Below, piece after piece: positions 45,243 to 56,929 of a stretch of 64,000 nucleotides of DNA. Source of the DNA: Ctenosaura bakeri (Eukaryota; Chordata; Lepidosauria; Squamata; Iguanidae); the NCBI GenBank assembly GCA_948474755.1, contig CAOLHI010001043.1:248001-312000 (forward strand), given 5' to 3'. Numbering within the stretch: position 1 is the stretch's first letter; each line of letters begins with the position of its first letter. A model generated the notes under the pieces. It was not told the DNA's origin and ran no database searches. It saw only the letters and a list, made by a program, of their open reading frames with translations. Made by a program: the position numbers and the translations under genes.

Positions 45243-45535
45243 TTGAATTAATTTAATTGAAAAGAATTCATCAACTCTGGACAAGCAGGGGCCAAGGTTA
45301 TATCCACCAGAACTGTATCACCTCTGGCATCTAAAAGTCAGAGCGAATCCAAGCAATTATATGTGCAAAATGGTTAGCAAACTGTTTGTAGCTGGCTGTT
45401 GAGAGGCTTACATTCTCCTTAGATTAATGCATTGCCTTTAACTAATTCTTTCTATGGTCTGCTTTCCTCACATTGCTACTGTCACTTCTTCTTCATTACT
45501 ATCACTTCCATTGTGGATTTACTAAACCCTTTCAC
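45243..45535. other. Unassigned stretch
   Basis: Nothing recognised. Confidence 0.4.
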
Positions 45536-45917
45536 ATACCATCCAACATTTCAGAGTGGAAAAACTGGACATGTGTAGGCCAGCAACGTCACAGTGAGTC
45601 AAGAAGGCCAAAGTTATTAATGAAGAAGAACAGAGAAGCTAGGAGAGGTTTCAACAGTTTGCTTTTGCCTGATTCTGTTGGGAAGGGCAAGGCATCTTCT
45701 CTCCTCTCGTCTCCTCTCTGCTGAGTTCATTGAGTACAGTACAAGCTACTTTTGCACTTTGAACTCAGTTTGCAGCAATGGGTGTAACCTGAGGACAATT
45801 GGGAAAATTGGAGAAGGATAGAGAAACTATGACATTTTAAAAGCACGCTGAAAAGGTGGGACAACAGAGGATTAATCAGGACTGTCCCTGCCACATTGGG
45901 ACAGTTGGAGGGTATAC
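45536..45917 (+). mobile_element. TACCCTCC-family MITE
   Basis: CACATACCATCCAACATTTC to GGACAGTTGGAGGGTATAC, collinear with 22974-23351 throughout. The 143-codon minus frame overlapping it (45727-46158) is not a gene. Confidence 0.8.
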
Positions 45918-47329
45918 TTTCAGCATGAGAAGGATGAGTCCATGAGCAACCAGATAGCAAGACCCAGTATGAGCAGCTGTGGTACCTGGGAGCTCTTATT
46001 GGCCAGCCATCTACTGGGTCAGGGGGCACAGCTTCTGCCCAATTGGATTTTGAGTAAGACTGTACCAGCCTAGCCCACACAGTGACTGTCAATATGAGGA
46101 GGTTCTGGATGGGGACAGCAGACCCTACACTCCTGCTGCTCTCCACTCCTCCAAACACAGCTTTTGATTATGGTAACTGGGACTGGCCCAGGGCCCACCT
46201 GTGATCTTCATGGTTGAGACATGGATTTAAATTCAGATCTGCTCTAGACAGGAGTTCATAAAATGCTATGTCCTTACTTCAAGTAATTCATGAGCAGAGA
46301 GGTGTTGTAATGTTTACCTCAAGGATTCTTTGCCACAGAGAATTTACATGAAAAGAACATTTTAAAAGCACCACTTTTAAACATACACCAGCTGAAGAGG
46401 TACTCTTAATCATGGTCATAATTCCCTCTCTTAATTCATGATGGCATTAACTTGTCATTATTGGATTTTACATTGTAAGATCTTCTGAGACGAGGTGGGG
46501 TGTATACTGTCACTGCGTAAGCCAGGAATGAGGAAACTGTGATCTCCAGACATTTTAAGAGTACAATTCCACAATCTCTGAGCATTGGCTGTGCTAGGTG
46601 AGGAAGATGGGAGCTGTAGTCTAAAAATACCTACAGGGTTAAATATTGCTGATCTCTCAGGTATATGGATAGTATTGTGTCAGTAATAAACCATGGCTAA
46701 AGGTGATGAGGAAGCAGGTGATCACAATCTCTCCCATTTGCACTCTTTGCTTTCTCAATTATTCTGTGGTTCTCATCTTTCTCCTTCACTCCCTGCCTTA
46801 AAATCACCCTTTTTTCTAGATTTGCTGCCCTTTCCCTTAAAGACTGGTGTGTTCTTCTAGCCATCCTTCTTGGAATGCTCCATCCCTGATCACCCTTTTT
46901 TAACTCAGAAGTCACTCTCCTTTACCTTTCCCATCATTTACCGCTTCCCAGCCCCATCTTCAATGTTACTATCTTTTTTCCACAACTTTGCTTCTGATTT
47001 TCCTGTCTCTAAATTCATTTAGATCCTCCCTCTCTCTGTGACATGCTTGGGTGACATCAACAGTCTCTTTGTGATATCCTTGGTGTCCAGTTGATGGCAA
47101 CACCAATGAAAACCCAGCCCTGTCATGAGGCACAGGGAGGCGACTGCCTCAGGTAGTAGCCACAAGGGAAGCAGCAGTGGCTATCTCATATATATATATG
47201 TATTATGTGATGTATTCCCCATTCTTCAGCCAGAAAGGATCTCAGAATGGCTTACAAATTGTTAATTTGACAGTTCCCTGCCCTCAGACTTACAATCTAA
47301 ATTGTATGTATTTATGTATTTTATTGAAG
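45918..47329. other. Mostly unassigned
   Basis: 46525-46635 is a decayed CCAGATGTT palindromic MITE. No gene recognised elsewhere. Confidence 0.35.
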
Positions 47330-47520
47330 AGAGCCGGACCAGGATTCAAATTTCTGTTCAGCCATGGGAAACCCCTGGGTGACCTTGGACAAGTCACACT
47401 CACTCAGTCTTAGAAGAAAGTAATGGCAAACTCCTTCCAAACAAATTTTGCCAAGAAATCTCCATGATAGGATTGCCCTTGGGTTACCATACATCAGAGA
47501 ATCCACTTGAAGCCACCCAC
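47330..47520 (+). mobile_element. Sauria SINE, head deleted
   Basis: Starts GAGAGCCGG, then jumps to CCAGGATTCAAATTTCTG; middle GACCTTGGACAAGTCACACT; decayed tail. Confidence 0.8.
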
Positions 47521-47845
47521 GTTTCTCCCAGTGTGGGATCCAAGGCAACTCACAATATAAGCCAAAACCAAATACTATACAGAAAAACAAGGGATAATAC
47601 AAAAAAAGTTAACAATACCTTTCTTTTGGGTGATAGAACTCTGGGCATCATGTATTTTGTCCTGCACCTCCTAGACTGCTATCTAAAGTACAAGCATTTA
47701 CTAAAAAATAGATGCTCCAAGCAGAGTTCACTGTGCCTGGGTTGAAGTAAGATTCAACTGCCAGGGCAGTGCTGCCAAATTCTTTATGAGGAATGAGGGT
47801 CTCAGGCAGCAAAATGTATTGGAATGTCCCCACAATTGCCACTGA

Positions 47846-48047
47846 AACCATTTCTTCACTACACTGTTATAGTGCTATTATTTCACTTTCAACATCCTAT
47901 GGAATCCTGGGATTTGCAGTTTAGGGAGGGGTATTTAGAATTCCCAACTAGAGAGCTGTTTGGCCTCAGTAACCTACAGATCCCAAAATTCCACAGGATG
48001 TTGAAGGTGGAATAATAGCACTATAACAGTGTATGTCATAAATGGAC
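47846..48047. mobile_element. GGCC-family fold-back MITE, 202 bp, TSD TGA
   Basis: Diverged ends AACCATTTCTTCACTACAC and GTCATAAATGGAC, but TGA duplicated exactly (47843-47845, 48048-48050). Long-centre subtype. Confidence 0.85.
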
Positions 48048-48050
48048 TGA

Positions 48051-48632
48051 ATCTCCCAATGTGTTAAAACAAGGAGGTCATTCCAGAATAAGATTATTGT
48101 AGAGGATATAATGATTGAATAATACCATAAAACACAATAACCTAATAGATCTGTACAGCAAAAGTCTCTTTCCGAAACTTGAGAAGGAAGTGTTCTAGGG
48201 TTCACTCCTTCTCTGAGCAGACTTGCTTTGATCCATTTAACAACCAGTCTGATTAGTTGCCTTCAGGGTCTGTTTGAAGATTAGGTTGTGTGCGTTTCTA
48301 AGAATGGTTGACGATTAGGCAGGAAGTTCATCCACTAAGACAACTGGCGTGTCTAGACAAAAATCATATTGATCACTGAAGATGCTCAGGTGATTTTTAA
48401 ATGGAATCTCCCAGAATCTGTCAAGTACCTTCACATGGCTGGAGGATTCTGAGTGTTGCTGTCTTAAAGAATAAATTCCCTAAACCTTGTATTTAACAAA
48501 TTGAAAACAAACACATTTCTGATGAAGTAGATTTAACTCTGTGAAAGCCTGTGCTACCAACTTCTTTCTCTCAGTTGGTCTCCAAAGTGCTACAAGATCC
48601 CTTTGCTTACTGATCCAGACTAATATAGCTAT
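48051..48632. other. Unassigned stretch
   Basis: No gene recognised. Confidence 0.4.
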
Positions 48633-48834
48633 GGCCATTTCCGCACTACAGTGTTAAAGTGCTGCTATTCCACTTTCAACGCCCTGTGGAATTCTGAGGT
48701 TTTTAGTTTACTGAGACCAAAGAGCTCTTTGGCTGAGAATTCAAAGTGCCCTTCCCTAAACTACAAACCCCAGAATTCCATAGGAAGTGGATAGTGGAAT
48801 AGCAGCACTTTAACACTGTAGTGTGGAAAGTCTC
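48633..48834. mobile_element. GGCC-family fold-back MITE, about 202 bp
   Basis: GGCCATTTCCGCACTACAG at left; right end decayed (CTGTAGTGTGGAAAGTCTC). Flanks TAT and TAA. Confidence 0.8.
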
Positions 48835-48978
48835 TAAGTTTTTGAATTCTGAATCAATTAGATGCCTAACTAACAGATGTTTAAGAGATTAGCACTGGAG
48901 GTCTCATCATAGGATCATCAGGTATTCTATTCCCTCCCAACCCAATGCTTTCACAGTGTCCTACACTACACTCCCATA

Positions 48979-49515
48979 CTCATAGAATCATAGAGTTGGA
49001 AGAGACCACAGATGCCATCCAGTCCAACCCCCTGCTATGCGGGAACACACATCAAAGCACTCCCGACAGATGGCTGTCCAGCCTCTGTTTAAAACCCTCA
49101 AAAGAAGGAGAATTCACCACACTCCCAGCTGGCATATTCCACTGCCAGACAGCTCTGACCATCAGGAAGTTCTTCCTGAGGTTCAGATAGAATCTCCTTT
49201 CCTGCAGTTTGAATCCATTGCTCCTTGTTCTGGTCTCTGGAGCAGCAGAAAACAAGCCTGCTCCCTCCTCAACATGACATCCCTTCAAATATTTAAACAT
49301 GGCTATCATGTCCTCTCTTAACCTTCTCTTCTGCAGACTAAACATCCCCAGCTCCCTAAGCCACTCCTCCTAGGGCATGGCCTCCAGACCCTTCACCATT
49401 TTTGGTCACCCTCCTTTGGACACGCGCCAGCTTGTTGATATCCTTCTTGAATTGAGGTGCCCAGAACTGGACACAGTATTCCAAATGAAGTCTAACCAGT
49501 GCAGAATAAGTGGTA
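48979..49515 (-). pseudogene. CR1 LINE 3' end
   Basis: Minus frame 49052-49345 encodes [20 protein letters not shown]. The 3' end abuts CATAGAATCATAGAGTTGGA at 48979. Its 5' side runs into a palindrome. Confidence 0.9.
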
Positions 49516-49533
49516 CCATTCAAGGGAGTTAAT

Positions 49534-49609
49534 GAAGAGTATGCATCAACAGGAGTATGGTGGATAGATCAAGGTCTATCCACCATACTCCTATTGATGC
49601 ATACTCTTC
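49534..49609. repeat. Perfect-like palindrome at the CR1 5' junction
   Basis: Arms 49534-49568 and 49575-49609 (35 nt each) pair with one mismatch around the 6-nt loop TCAAGG. Both arms are CR1 sequence (AGGAGTATGGTG), one in each orientation. Confidence 0.92.
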
Positions 49610-49738
49610 ACCCTACAAGGCATTAGGCTGTCTGGGGATGAAGAAAGTTGTAATCCAACAGATCTAGCAGGTACCACTTTAGGAAAGCTGATGAAACTAA
49701 ATGCTTAACCACACTTTTCAGCATTGGTATCTTGGCTG

Positions 49739-49923
49739 AGAGCCAGTGTGGTGTAGTGGTTTGAGCACTGATGCTAGAGACCAGAGTTCGATTCCCTGCT
49801 TAGGCATGAAAACCCACTGACTAACCTTGGGTGTGTCACACACACTCAGCCTCTAGAATACCCCAGGATAGGTTCACCTTATAAGTCAGAAATGACTTAA
49901 AGGCATACAACAACAAAAACAAC
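49739..49923 (+). mobile_element. Sauria SINE, short variant
   Basis: GAGAGCCAGTGTGGTGTAGT head, AAGTCAGAAATGACTTAAAG tail with CAACAACA end. Confidence 0.88.
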
Positions 49924-50507
49924 ATCATATTGGCTGAAGGGCTGCAACGGTCTGATTAACAAGAAACGGTTGAAAATGAATGGCCTCAAATTGAAAGGTT
50001 AATTCACAGAGGTCTGCAAAATTGCAACTAAGAGGATATAAGGATGGGTAGCTTTAATTAAAACCTTTGTAACCTTTGTGGACTAATTTGCTTTTAGGTA
50101 TATAGGTATATAACTAAAAAATTTTAAAGCTCTTTTTTTTTAGTAGTTCAACATGCCTTTATCTTGTTGAAATTGTTTATTGATTTTATCTGGGTATTGT
50201 TTAAATTGTCTATATTGTTTTATCTCTTTCCTACCCTGAGATCTCATAATAGTAGCATCAGATTAAAATATTTTAATAAATAAAGTAAGATAAATGAAAC
50301 AAAAATCCAGTGAAATAGTAATCCTTTAACAAAACAACTTTCACATTTTCCTGCAGTCCCATCTAGTCTGAGCCCACATTTGCTAGGCATATTTGCTAAG
50401 TCTTTCACCCCTCATGCTCACCTCCTTTTAAAATCCACCCCCATTTTAATTTCTACAGAAAACACTGTCTTCAGTGTCTGTTGTAGCACATCACACATTA
50501 GAATGGG
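49924..50507 (+). repeat. L2-like LINE 3' UTR (tentative)
   Basis: About 50110-50285 ends in AAAATATTTTAATAAATAAAG after T-rich text like other L2 3' UTRs here. The rest is unassigned. Confidence 0.4.
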
Positions 50508-50626
50508 GTGGGAACTGTGTACCCTTCCAGATGTTTTTGGACTGCAACTCCTAGCATTCCTCACCATTGGCTATGCTGGCAAGAGATGCTGGGAATTGTA
50601 GTTCAGCCATATCTGGACGGGTTCCC
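50508..50626. mobile_element. CCAGATGTT palindromic MITE
   Basis: GGGAACTGTGTACCCTTCCA at left, CATATCTGGACGGGTTCCC at right; inner arms TGGACTGCAACTCCTAGCAT and GGGAATTGTAGTTCA pair. Confidence 0.7.
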
Positions 50627-50700
50627 TTTGCCTACTCCTGTATTAGAAAGAGCTCCCATTTTTAAACATAGGGTTGACTCTAGCATTAGTTTTACTTCCA

Positions 50701-50927
50701 GTTGTTGTATGGGTTCAATCATTTCTGACTATGGTGACCCTAAGATGAAATGGGTTTTCTTGGCAAGATTTGTTCAGGGGGGAGTTGCCTTTACCTTCCT
50801 CTGAGGTTGAAAGAGTGTGACTTGCCCAAGATCACCCAGTAGGTTTCCATGGCTGAGTAGGGATTCAAACCTGGTCTCCAGTGTCATAGCCCAAAGCTCA
50901 AACCCCTATACCATGCTGGCTCTTTTT
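50701..50927 (-). mobile_element. Sauria SINE
   Basis: Full-length inverted copy: TTTCTGACTATGGTGACCCT, CTTCCTCTGAGGTTGAAAGA, TATACCATGCTGGCTC. Confidence 0.87.
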
Positions 50928-52347
50928 ACTTAGAGTAGACCCCTTGAAGTAAATAGGATTTACATAAGTGATGACTAACAAATCTCATTAATTAAAAAGG
51001 GTCCACTTATCACATCTGGAAGGAGTAAGGCTGGATTCAGCTCATAGAGCTTATTGTAAGGTCAAACAGGTTTAAGGCTATTGAACACAGGTTCCTCTGG
51101 ACCACAGTTTAGAAAAGTTACCTTTTTGGACCACTGCTCCCAGAATCCTCTAGGCAGCACAGCTGGCTAGGGGACGGGGGTGCTGTAGCCTCCAAACCCC
51201 AAGGTTTCCATGTTTTGGTCAGAAAGGAAGTCACATCCTTGTAACAACCATGTCTTTGATTTTCTCAGTCATCCAGATATGAGGGACATTTCCAAGAACC
51301 ACCATGGAAATTATAATGTATAAGTTGGACTTAGACATGGGAACTTTTCAGAGAAAAGGAGGATGGAATCCAAATAACTAAACAGTAGCCCATGCCTAGT
51401 GTCTTGTTGTGTCTCTTATCACAATCTTTCCCAAGCAAGAACAAAGATGGCTGGAGATTGGGGTCAAATGATATTATTGGCAGCCTTGGGATGATGTTCT
51501 ATAAGCGTGTGCCAGTTCAGTGCAAACACAGAAGCCATCTGAATGGGAATCAAGTGGGTGGATTCATGACTTTATCTGTCCTGGAGTGTGTAAACAAACC
51601 CTTCTGTCTAAGAGCACAGAGACAATCTGGTCCTGTCCCAATTCATTCTTGATCTTGGCTTCCAAGTAAGAATTGTGGTAGTTCACATGGGGGAAAAAGC
51701 TTTACATATAAAGCCACACATAAGACTCAGAAAAATAACCCAAAGCTTAAATATAGTATCTAAATATTGCTTTCTTTTAATATCCTTGAGTTCTTTTGCA
51801 GTCTTTAGCACATGGATGAGCAAGCGCAGCTCCCTGGAACATTTCCACCACATTTGGAGCTCCCTGGGGTCAACATGAAATTTTGCAAAATTTTTCTTTT
51901 TCTTATTTTGGCCACAAAATACCTTTTAGGGATCTAGGAACACCCCAAAACACCCCCCATGTCCTCTGGGGGCATTTGCTGGGAAAAGCTACATGATTTT
52001 TTAAAAACTGAAGCAGTGGTGGTGGCGGTGGTGGGTGCAGCCCTCCAAGGTCTCCCAGTGAGCTAATGCAGCCCCCTAGTCTTCCACAGTTACCCACACT
52101 ACTTTAGCACATAACAGCCACAGATGGATACCAACATTTAGTTGGTCAGGAGTTTGGGAGCAAGAATCCGTGTTCTCCTCTTGACAGAATAAGCAACCGG
52201 GCCCCCAGACATAGCCAGCTGGCTTTGACATAAGTACAGTGCAAATTACTACATAAAGAGCATCCCCCTGGTGAGATCAGAATCTAAAATAATCTAATTG
52301 TACAACTTCTGAGAATAAAAATGGTAGATTGTGCACATTGGTTAAAG
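50928..52347. other. Unassigned stretch
   Basis: 51055-51180 looks like an old repeat; no gene recognised. Confidence 0.35.
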
Positions 52348-52963
52348 CAGTGGTTCTCAACCTGTGGGTCGCGACCCCTTTGGGAGTCGAACGACCCTTT
52401 CACAGGGGTCGCCTAAGCCCATCGGAAAATACTTATTTCCAATGGTCTTAGGCTCCATTCCCTCCTTGGTGGTGCTGCGCAAGCACAAGCCACATGCTCG
52501 CGTCCTCTTGCCCCCTTTGGCGGGAGCACGTGCAGCCCCCTCCTCGCCACGGCCCCTGCCTCACTCGCCATGGAGGGGGGCGCTGAGGAAGGGCCAGGAG
52601 GCCACAAGGTGGCACTTTTCAGGGGGGGCGAGCTGCACCTGGCACAAAAGACAAAGGCGCTGGGATTCCTCCCCCCTCCCAGCCAGGGTCGACACTCTGG
52701 AAACTTTTCCCACACTGCCCCCCCCCAGCAGAAACGAGAGTGAAGCAGAAGCAGAGCCCGGGGGGATTCTTGGAGTTTTTTCCTGGGGGAGACACGCAGC
52801 TCCTCTTCCCTCCCTGCCCGCCCCCCATTCCTGGCCGGTGAGGCGGCCTTTGCTGGGGGGAAGGCATTGTAAATAATAAATAAATAATTTTATGTTTGGG
52901 GGTCACCACAATATGAGGAACTGTATTAAAGGGTTGCGACATTAGGAAGGTTGAGAACCACTG
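52348..52963 (+). mobile_element. SPIN-type hAT transposon, non-autonomous, 616 bp
   Basis: CAGTGGTTCTCAACCTGTGG and GGTTGAGAACCACTG ends, subterminal GTCGCGACCCCTTTGGGAGT and AGGAACTGTATTAAAGGG; flanks GGTTAAAG and GGTTAAAA match 7 of 8. Interior is CpG- and C-rich and carries open frames up to 170 codons that overlap each other and have no hAT domain. Confidence 0.93.
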
Positions 52964-53989
52964 GGTTAAAACAATGTGTACTCCAGGAGTGTGGGTCTGA
53001 TTTTTCTCTTTCTTTAAAATTATCTCAGGGCATCTCGTTTACAAATCATGTCCATTTCCACACTACACTATTATAGTGCTATTATTCCACTTTGAGCATC
53101 CTATGGAATCTTGTGATTTGCAGTTTAGGGAGGGGTATTTAGAATTCTCAGCCAGAGAGCTCTTTGGGGGCTGAAGGAAATTTTCTTAAGTTGGTGGAAT
53201 TTTATTAGAGACGAACACACTCAACACTCCTGTAGGACCCCAGACATGCCCCATAGCAGGTGAGGTGGGGAGTCAAAAGATTGGAAAAGACTGGATGAGG
53301 ATAGTTGTATATCTCCTGCTTCACCTATCATTTTGAATAGGAGGAGGAAATCTCTAGGTCTCTAGGAGTCTTCTTTCAGGTTGCAGACCCTGATATTTCA
53401 GCTCATTTTTTAAAAAATATTTTCTTATCCAGCTTCTGAGACAGTGTGGTGTAGTATTCGTTGGGCCTCATACAGTTCCTTATGAATGACTTTTTGTTCA
53501 GGAAGAGACCAATGCAATAGCATTTCTCTCAAAAAGGTAAATGCAGGTTCATTCAGATTTTGCTGGCGGCTTCTTGGCTGCAGGCCAGACTGCAGAAAGT
53601 GGTTTTTCCCCTTCTTCCTTGCCCTGTTTTCTTTTCCCCTCTAGGCTCTGGCTTTCTTTTTCTAATCCTGGATTTTTACTGATTAAAGAGGTTTCTTTCA
53701 AGTGGATACATTTGCTCTATGTTGTTTCAAAAGGTTAGGAAGGAAGTATACATTATGGCAGATTTGCTGTGTGGGTATTTAAGTGACATTTGGCCTGTGA
53801 AGTGCACAGAGGATCAATAGTAATGGGAGAGGGTTAATTGGAGTGGGGGGAGAGGATTTTTTTTTTTTTTTGGCTAAGTGGGTGTGAGACAAACTCTGTG
53901 ATTTTTTTCAGCCTGTAATAGGATTCACTTCTCAGAGTTAAGAGTGCAAAATAAATGCTATCCTCACAAGACAACTTTCCCCATATTTC
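52964..53989. other. One MITE arm, otherwise unassigned
   Basis: 53050-53167 is the left arm of a GGCC fold-back (TCCATTTCCACACTACACTA); the right arm is missing. Remaining sequence not recognised. Confidence 0.5.
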
Positions 53990-54420
53990 ATTCTCTCCAA
54001 CTGTCCCAATTAATTCCCTGCCATCCCACTTTTTCAGCTGTTTTTAAAATATCCCAGTTTCTCTCTCTTCCTCCCACTGTCTCCCTATTTCCTTAACTTA
54101 CTTCAGTTGCTGCAAACTGAGTTCTATGTGCAAAAGTAGTTTATACTCACTTTCAACATCCTATGGAATTCTGGGGTTTGTGGTTCCCGGAGGGGCCGGC
54201 TGGCAAACCCCAGGATTCCATAGGATGTTGAAAGTGGAATAATAGCACTATAACAGTCTAGTGCGGAAATGGCTGAAGTCTTGCCCTTCCCGAATTCAGG
54301 CAAAAGCAAACCATTGTAGCCTCTCTTAGCATGTGTGTTCTTCCTCATTCATAACTTTTGCCATCTTGACCAAATTCTGATGTTGCTTAGCCACATCTGT
54401 GAAACTTGGGAATGTATGGT
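53990..54420 (-). repeat. TACCCTCC-family MITE hosting a fold-back MITE
   Basis: Reverse copy starting CTCTCCAACTGTCCCAATTA; the GGCC element at 54148-54274 interrupts it. Confidence 0.72.
54148..54274. mobile_element. GGCC-family fold-back MITE, left tip missing
   Basis: Begins inside the left arm (CACTTTCAACATCCTATGG) and ends CTAGTGCGGAAATGGCT. About 35 nt of the left tip are gone. Confidence 0.78.
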
Positions 54421-54608
54421 ATAGAACTATTGCAATCATAGAGGTGGGAGACTATCTGCGTATCTCATATTCTAAAGAGGGCAGGATTGCAGGAAGGGGT
54501 CTTTTCTGCGCTGATCTCCCTCCTATTTGTGAAAAGCTGTCAAGAGAGCTCCTGCCCATCAATCCATTATTCTTTTGGTGCCAGGTTAAGACATTTTTAT
54601 ATTCTAAG

Positions 54609-55344
54609 GCAGTGGTTCTTAACCTTTAGTCTGTGGACTGTAACAGTGAGGAGATCACAGAGAGTCTTCTTTAGGCTTCTTTAAGCCTTCATGGATGGGA
54701 GAGGGGCTTTTTCAGTGGCAGCCTCCCAGGCTCTGGAACTCCCTTCCTCAAGAGGTCAGACTGGCACCCTCTCCTGCCTTTCTTCCTTCCAAAGACAAGC
54801 AAAGACATTTTTGTTTCAGCTGGGATTCAACATGCGATCATTGCCTGCTAGTGAAAGGTGCTGGCTATTCTTAATTGTCTGGGTTTTTAAATATGTATTC
54901 TAACTGTGTTTTAATTATTGCTGTATTGTTTAATTTGTGTTTTAACATTTGTATGTCATGATTTTTTAACTATGTTTTCGTTTGTAAAAGTATTGTAAGC
55001 CGCTTTGAGCCCTTCCGAGAAAAAGGTAGTATACAAATAAAGATAATATGAAGAAGAGGAGGAGGAGAGGGGGGAGGAAATGTTATGAGCTTCTATTATT
55101 TATTTGTTTATCTATTGAATTGGTTTGCCTCCTTTCCCCCTAAATGGGACCCAGTTACAAGTAAATAAGGAGGGAGGGATGCTCATACATTGATCTCAAA
55201 GAGCAGGAGTTTTTTGCTGGTGATAGACATCATTGTAAATAAGTATATGATGCACTTCAGGGTTTTAAAGCTTGGGTTAAATCTTGGTGGTCCTCTGCAA
55301 TATTTAAAGAAGGTAAATGGTAAAGAAGCTGTTAAGAACCACTA
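54609..55344. mobile_element. hAT-like element, about 736 bp
   Basis: CAGTGGTTCTTAACCTTTAG at left and GCTGTTAAGAACCACTA at right are inverted ends; flanks TTCTAAGG and TTCTAGGC agree at 6 of 8 positions. The interior contains another L2 end. Confidence 0.68.
54685..55047 (+). pseudogene. L2-like LINE, inner copy, 3' end
   Basis: The frame 54691-54903 gives GRGAFSVAASQALELPSS and FQRQAKTFLFQLGF, typical of the L2 ORF2 C-terminus; the 3' end is GTAAGCCGCTTTGAGCCCTT, ATACAAATAAAG and a purine-rich tail. Confidence 0.8.
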
Positions 55345-55700
55345 TTCTAGGCCTTTTAAAACCTATGTTAACCTCACTTTTACATGATGCCGAGGTTTTC
55401 ATCCTTAATGAGATGGTTTTTGATCTTTTGTGTGACGGTGTGTTGTTGTTACTGACACTCATTTTAGTCTCTTATGCTTGCTAATTATTGTATTGGCTTT
55501 TTGAATTTAGTTTCCCACTTAGTCATGTATATCACTCAGATAATTACATTTGAATTGTCTAATATTTTGTCTTTGTTTACATTATTTATTGATTTCACTT
55601 AGAATGTCTGAATTGTTTATATTGCTTTACTTGTTTGCTGCTTGGAGATCTTATGACAAAAGGACAGCATAAGCAAATGCACAAGTATCTTATAAAGTAA

Positions 55701-56391
55701 TGATAAACACTTTATGAAGAAAACTAGTCATTGCTGGTTTATACTGATTGCTTAGTAACAGCTGGAGAGATGCAATCTACTTGCAGTTCTGGATCTCTGA
55801 CCAAAAGAGAGAGATAAGGAAGTAGTTTGCATTTTCAGTCTGAGTGGGAAAAGATAAAGAAAGAACAGGCTAAAATTAGGATTCAGTCCAGCGGATGGAA
55901 GCATTTCAAGATCTGGGAATTTGATGTAGAACTAGAAGCTGCACCACTTACTTTAGGACAATGCTTCTTTCCAATATATTCTGCTTATCTGTTTATTATG
56001 AATGAATACACAAGATAATACCTCTGAGAGCTCAACACCAGGATTTCCATAAAGGGGGTTTATTAATTTTAATTTTCAACACAGGCAGTGATGGATCTAA
56101 ACAAGAAAAAAAAATAAGATAATGTGAATGAATTGCTAGAATTTTTTTTTTAAAAAAAAGCCCTGAAGATTCACTTTTACTAAGCCCTATGCTGTTTTCA
56201 CATCATTTTCACTCTGCAAAATATTCACAAAGCAATGTAAATGTGGGATGCAGTTCATATGCACTTTGTCCCATACACTTGGTGACAAACAAAAGCCATC
56301 ATCTATCTTTGGATCAGAAGGGAGCCAGCAATGCCAGCCTAGGACCCTAGATACAGTGTATCACAGGCTGCCACCATGTAAAGGACATACT
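55701..56391. other. Unassigned stretch
   Basis: No gene recognised. Confidence 0.4.
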
Positions 56392-56661
56392 TCCCCAACA
56401 TTTCACAAATGAAAACTAGGACACTCTGGGCAAAGTATCATCAGAATATGGTCAAGATGGCAAAAGTTATTAACGAGGAAGAATAACCAAACTAGGAGGT
56501 GCTGCAGCAGTTTGTTTTTGCCTAAGCTTGGCAAGACTTGAATTGGAGGAGGAGAGAGAAACTGGGACATTTTCAAAGCAGGTGGAAAAGTGGGACATCG
56601 GAGGATTATTTGGAACTGTCTCTGCCAAATTAGGACAGTTGAAAGGTATGAAAGACCATAT
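56392..56661 (+). repeat. TACCCTCC-family MITE, internally deleted
   Basis: CCCCAACATTTCACAAATGA to GGACAGTTGAAAGGTATGA. The centre (AACTCAGTTTGCAGC region) is missing. Confidence 0.72.
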
Positions 56662-56832
56662 AGTACATGTCAGCTCCTCCTCAGCCAAGGAAGTCACTGA
56701 CAGCAGAGCCCAACTGGACAAGGCAGAACATGTAGAAGGCATTCTCTAAAGCAGTGCGGAGGCTTTTGCTCAGTGTGTCAGGAACCACTGCCATATTCTT
56801 GCTCACTGACAACTGTTTTTTTTCCTTCCTAG

Positions 56833-56929
56833 GAACTCTTTAGAGATCCACAGCCAATGGCTTGGAGATGAGCAGTGGTCCAGACAACACTACTTCGAGT
56901 AGCGCTACTCTAAGGCATATATTGTGAAA
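56833..56929 (+). other. Candidate untranslated or cryptic exon, 97 bp
   Basis: A strong acceptor (branch-point-like CTCACTGAC, then a pyrimidine tract and TTCCTTCCTAG) precedes 56833, and a near-consensus donor AAA|GTAAGT follows 56929. The stretch is not a repeat I recognise. All three frames contain stops; the longest starts at an ATG at 56869 and ends in TGA at 56926. If real, it is more likely a 5' UTR, non-coding RNA or poison exon than coding. No partner exon is visible. Confidence 0.3.

Larger units (their letters stand above)
54440..55700 (+). pseudogene. L2-like LINE, outer copy, split
   Basis: 54440-54608 (coding text QVKTFLYS) resumes at 55345 (RPFKTYVNLTFT) and continues into an L2-like 3' UTR to about 55700. 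The hAT element between them explains the break. Confidence 0.65.

Noticed and set aside
45727..46158. 143-codon minus frame
   Set aside because: Half of it is a TACCCTCC MITE and the rest has no domain or splice context.
52364..52942. 170-codon and other frames in C-rich DNA
   Set aside because: They are inside the SPIN element, overlap on both strands, and contain no hAT transposase domain.
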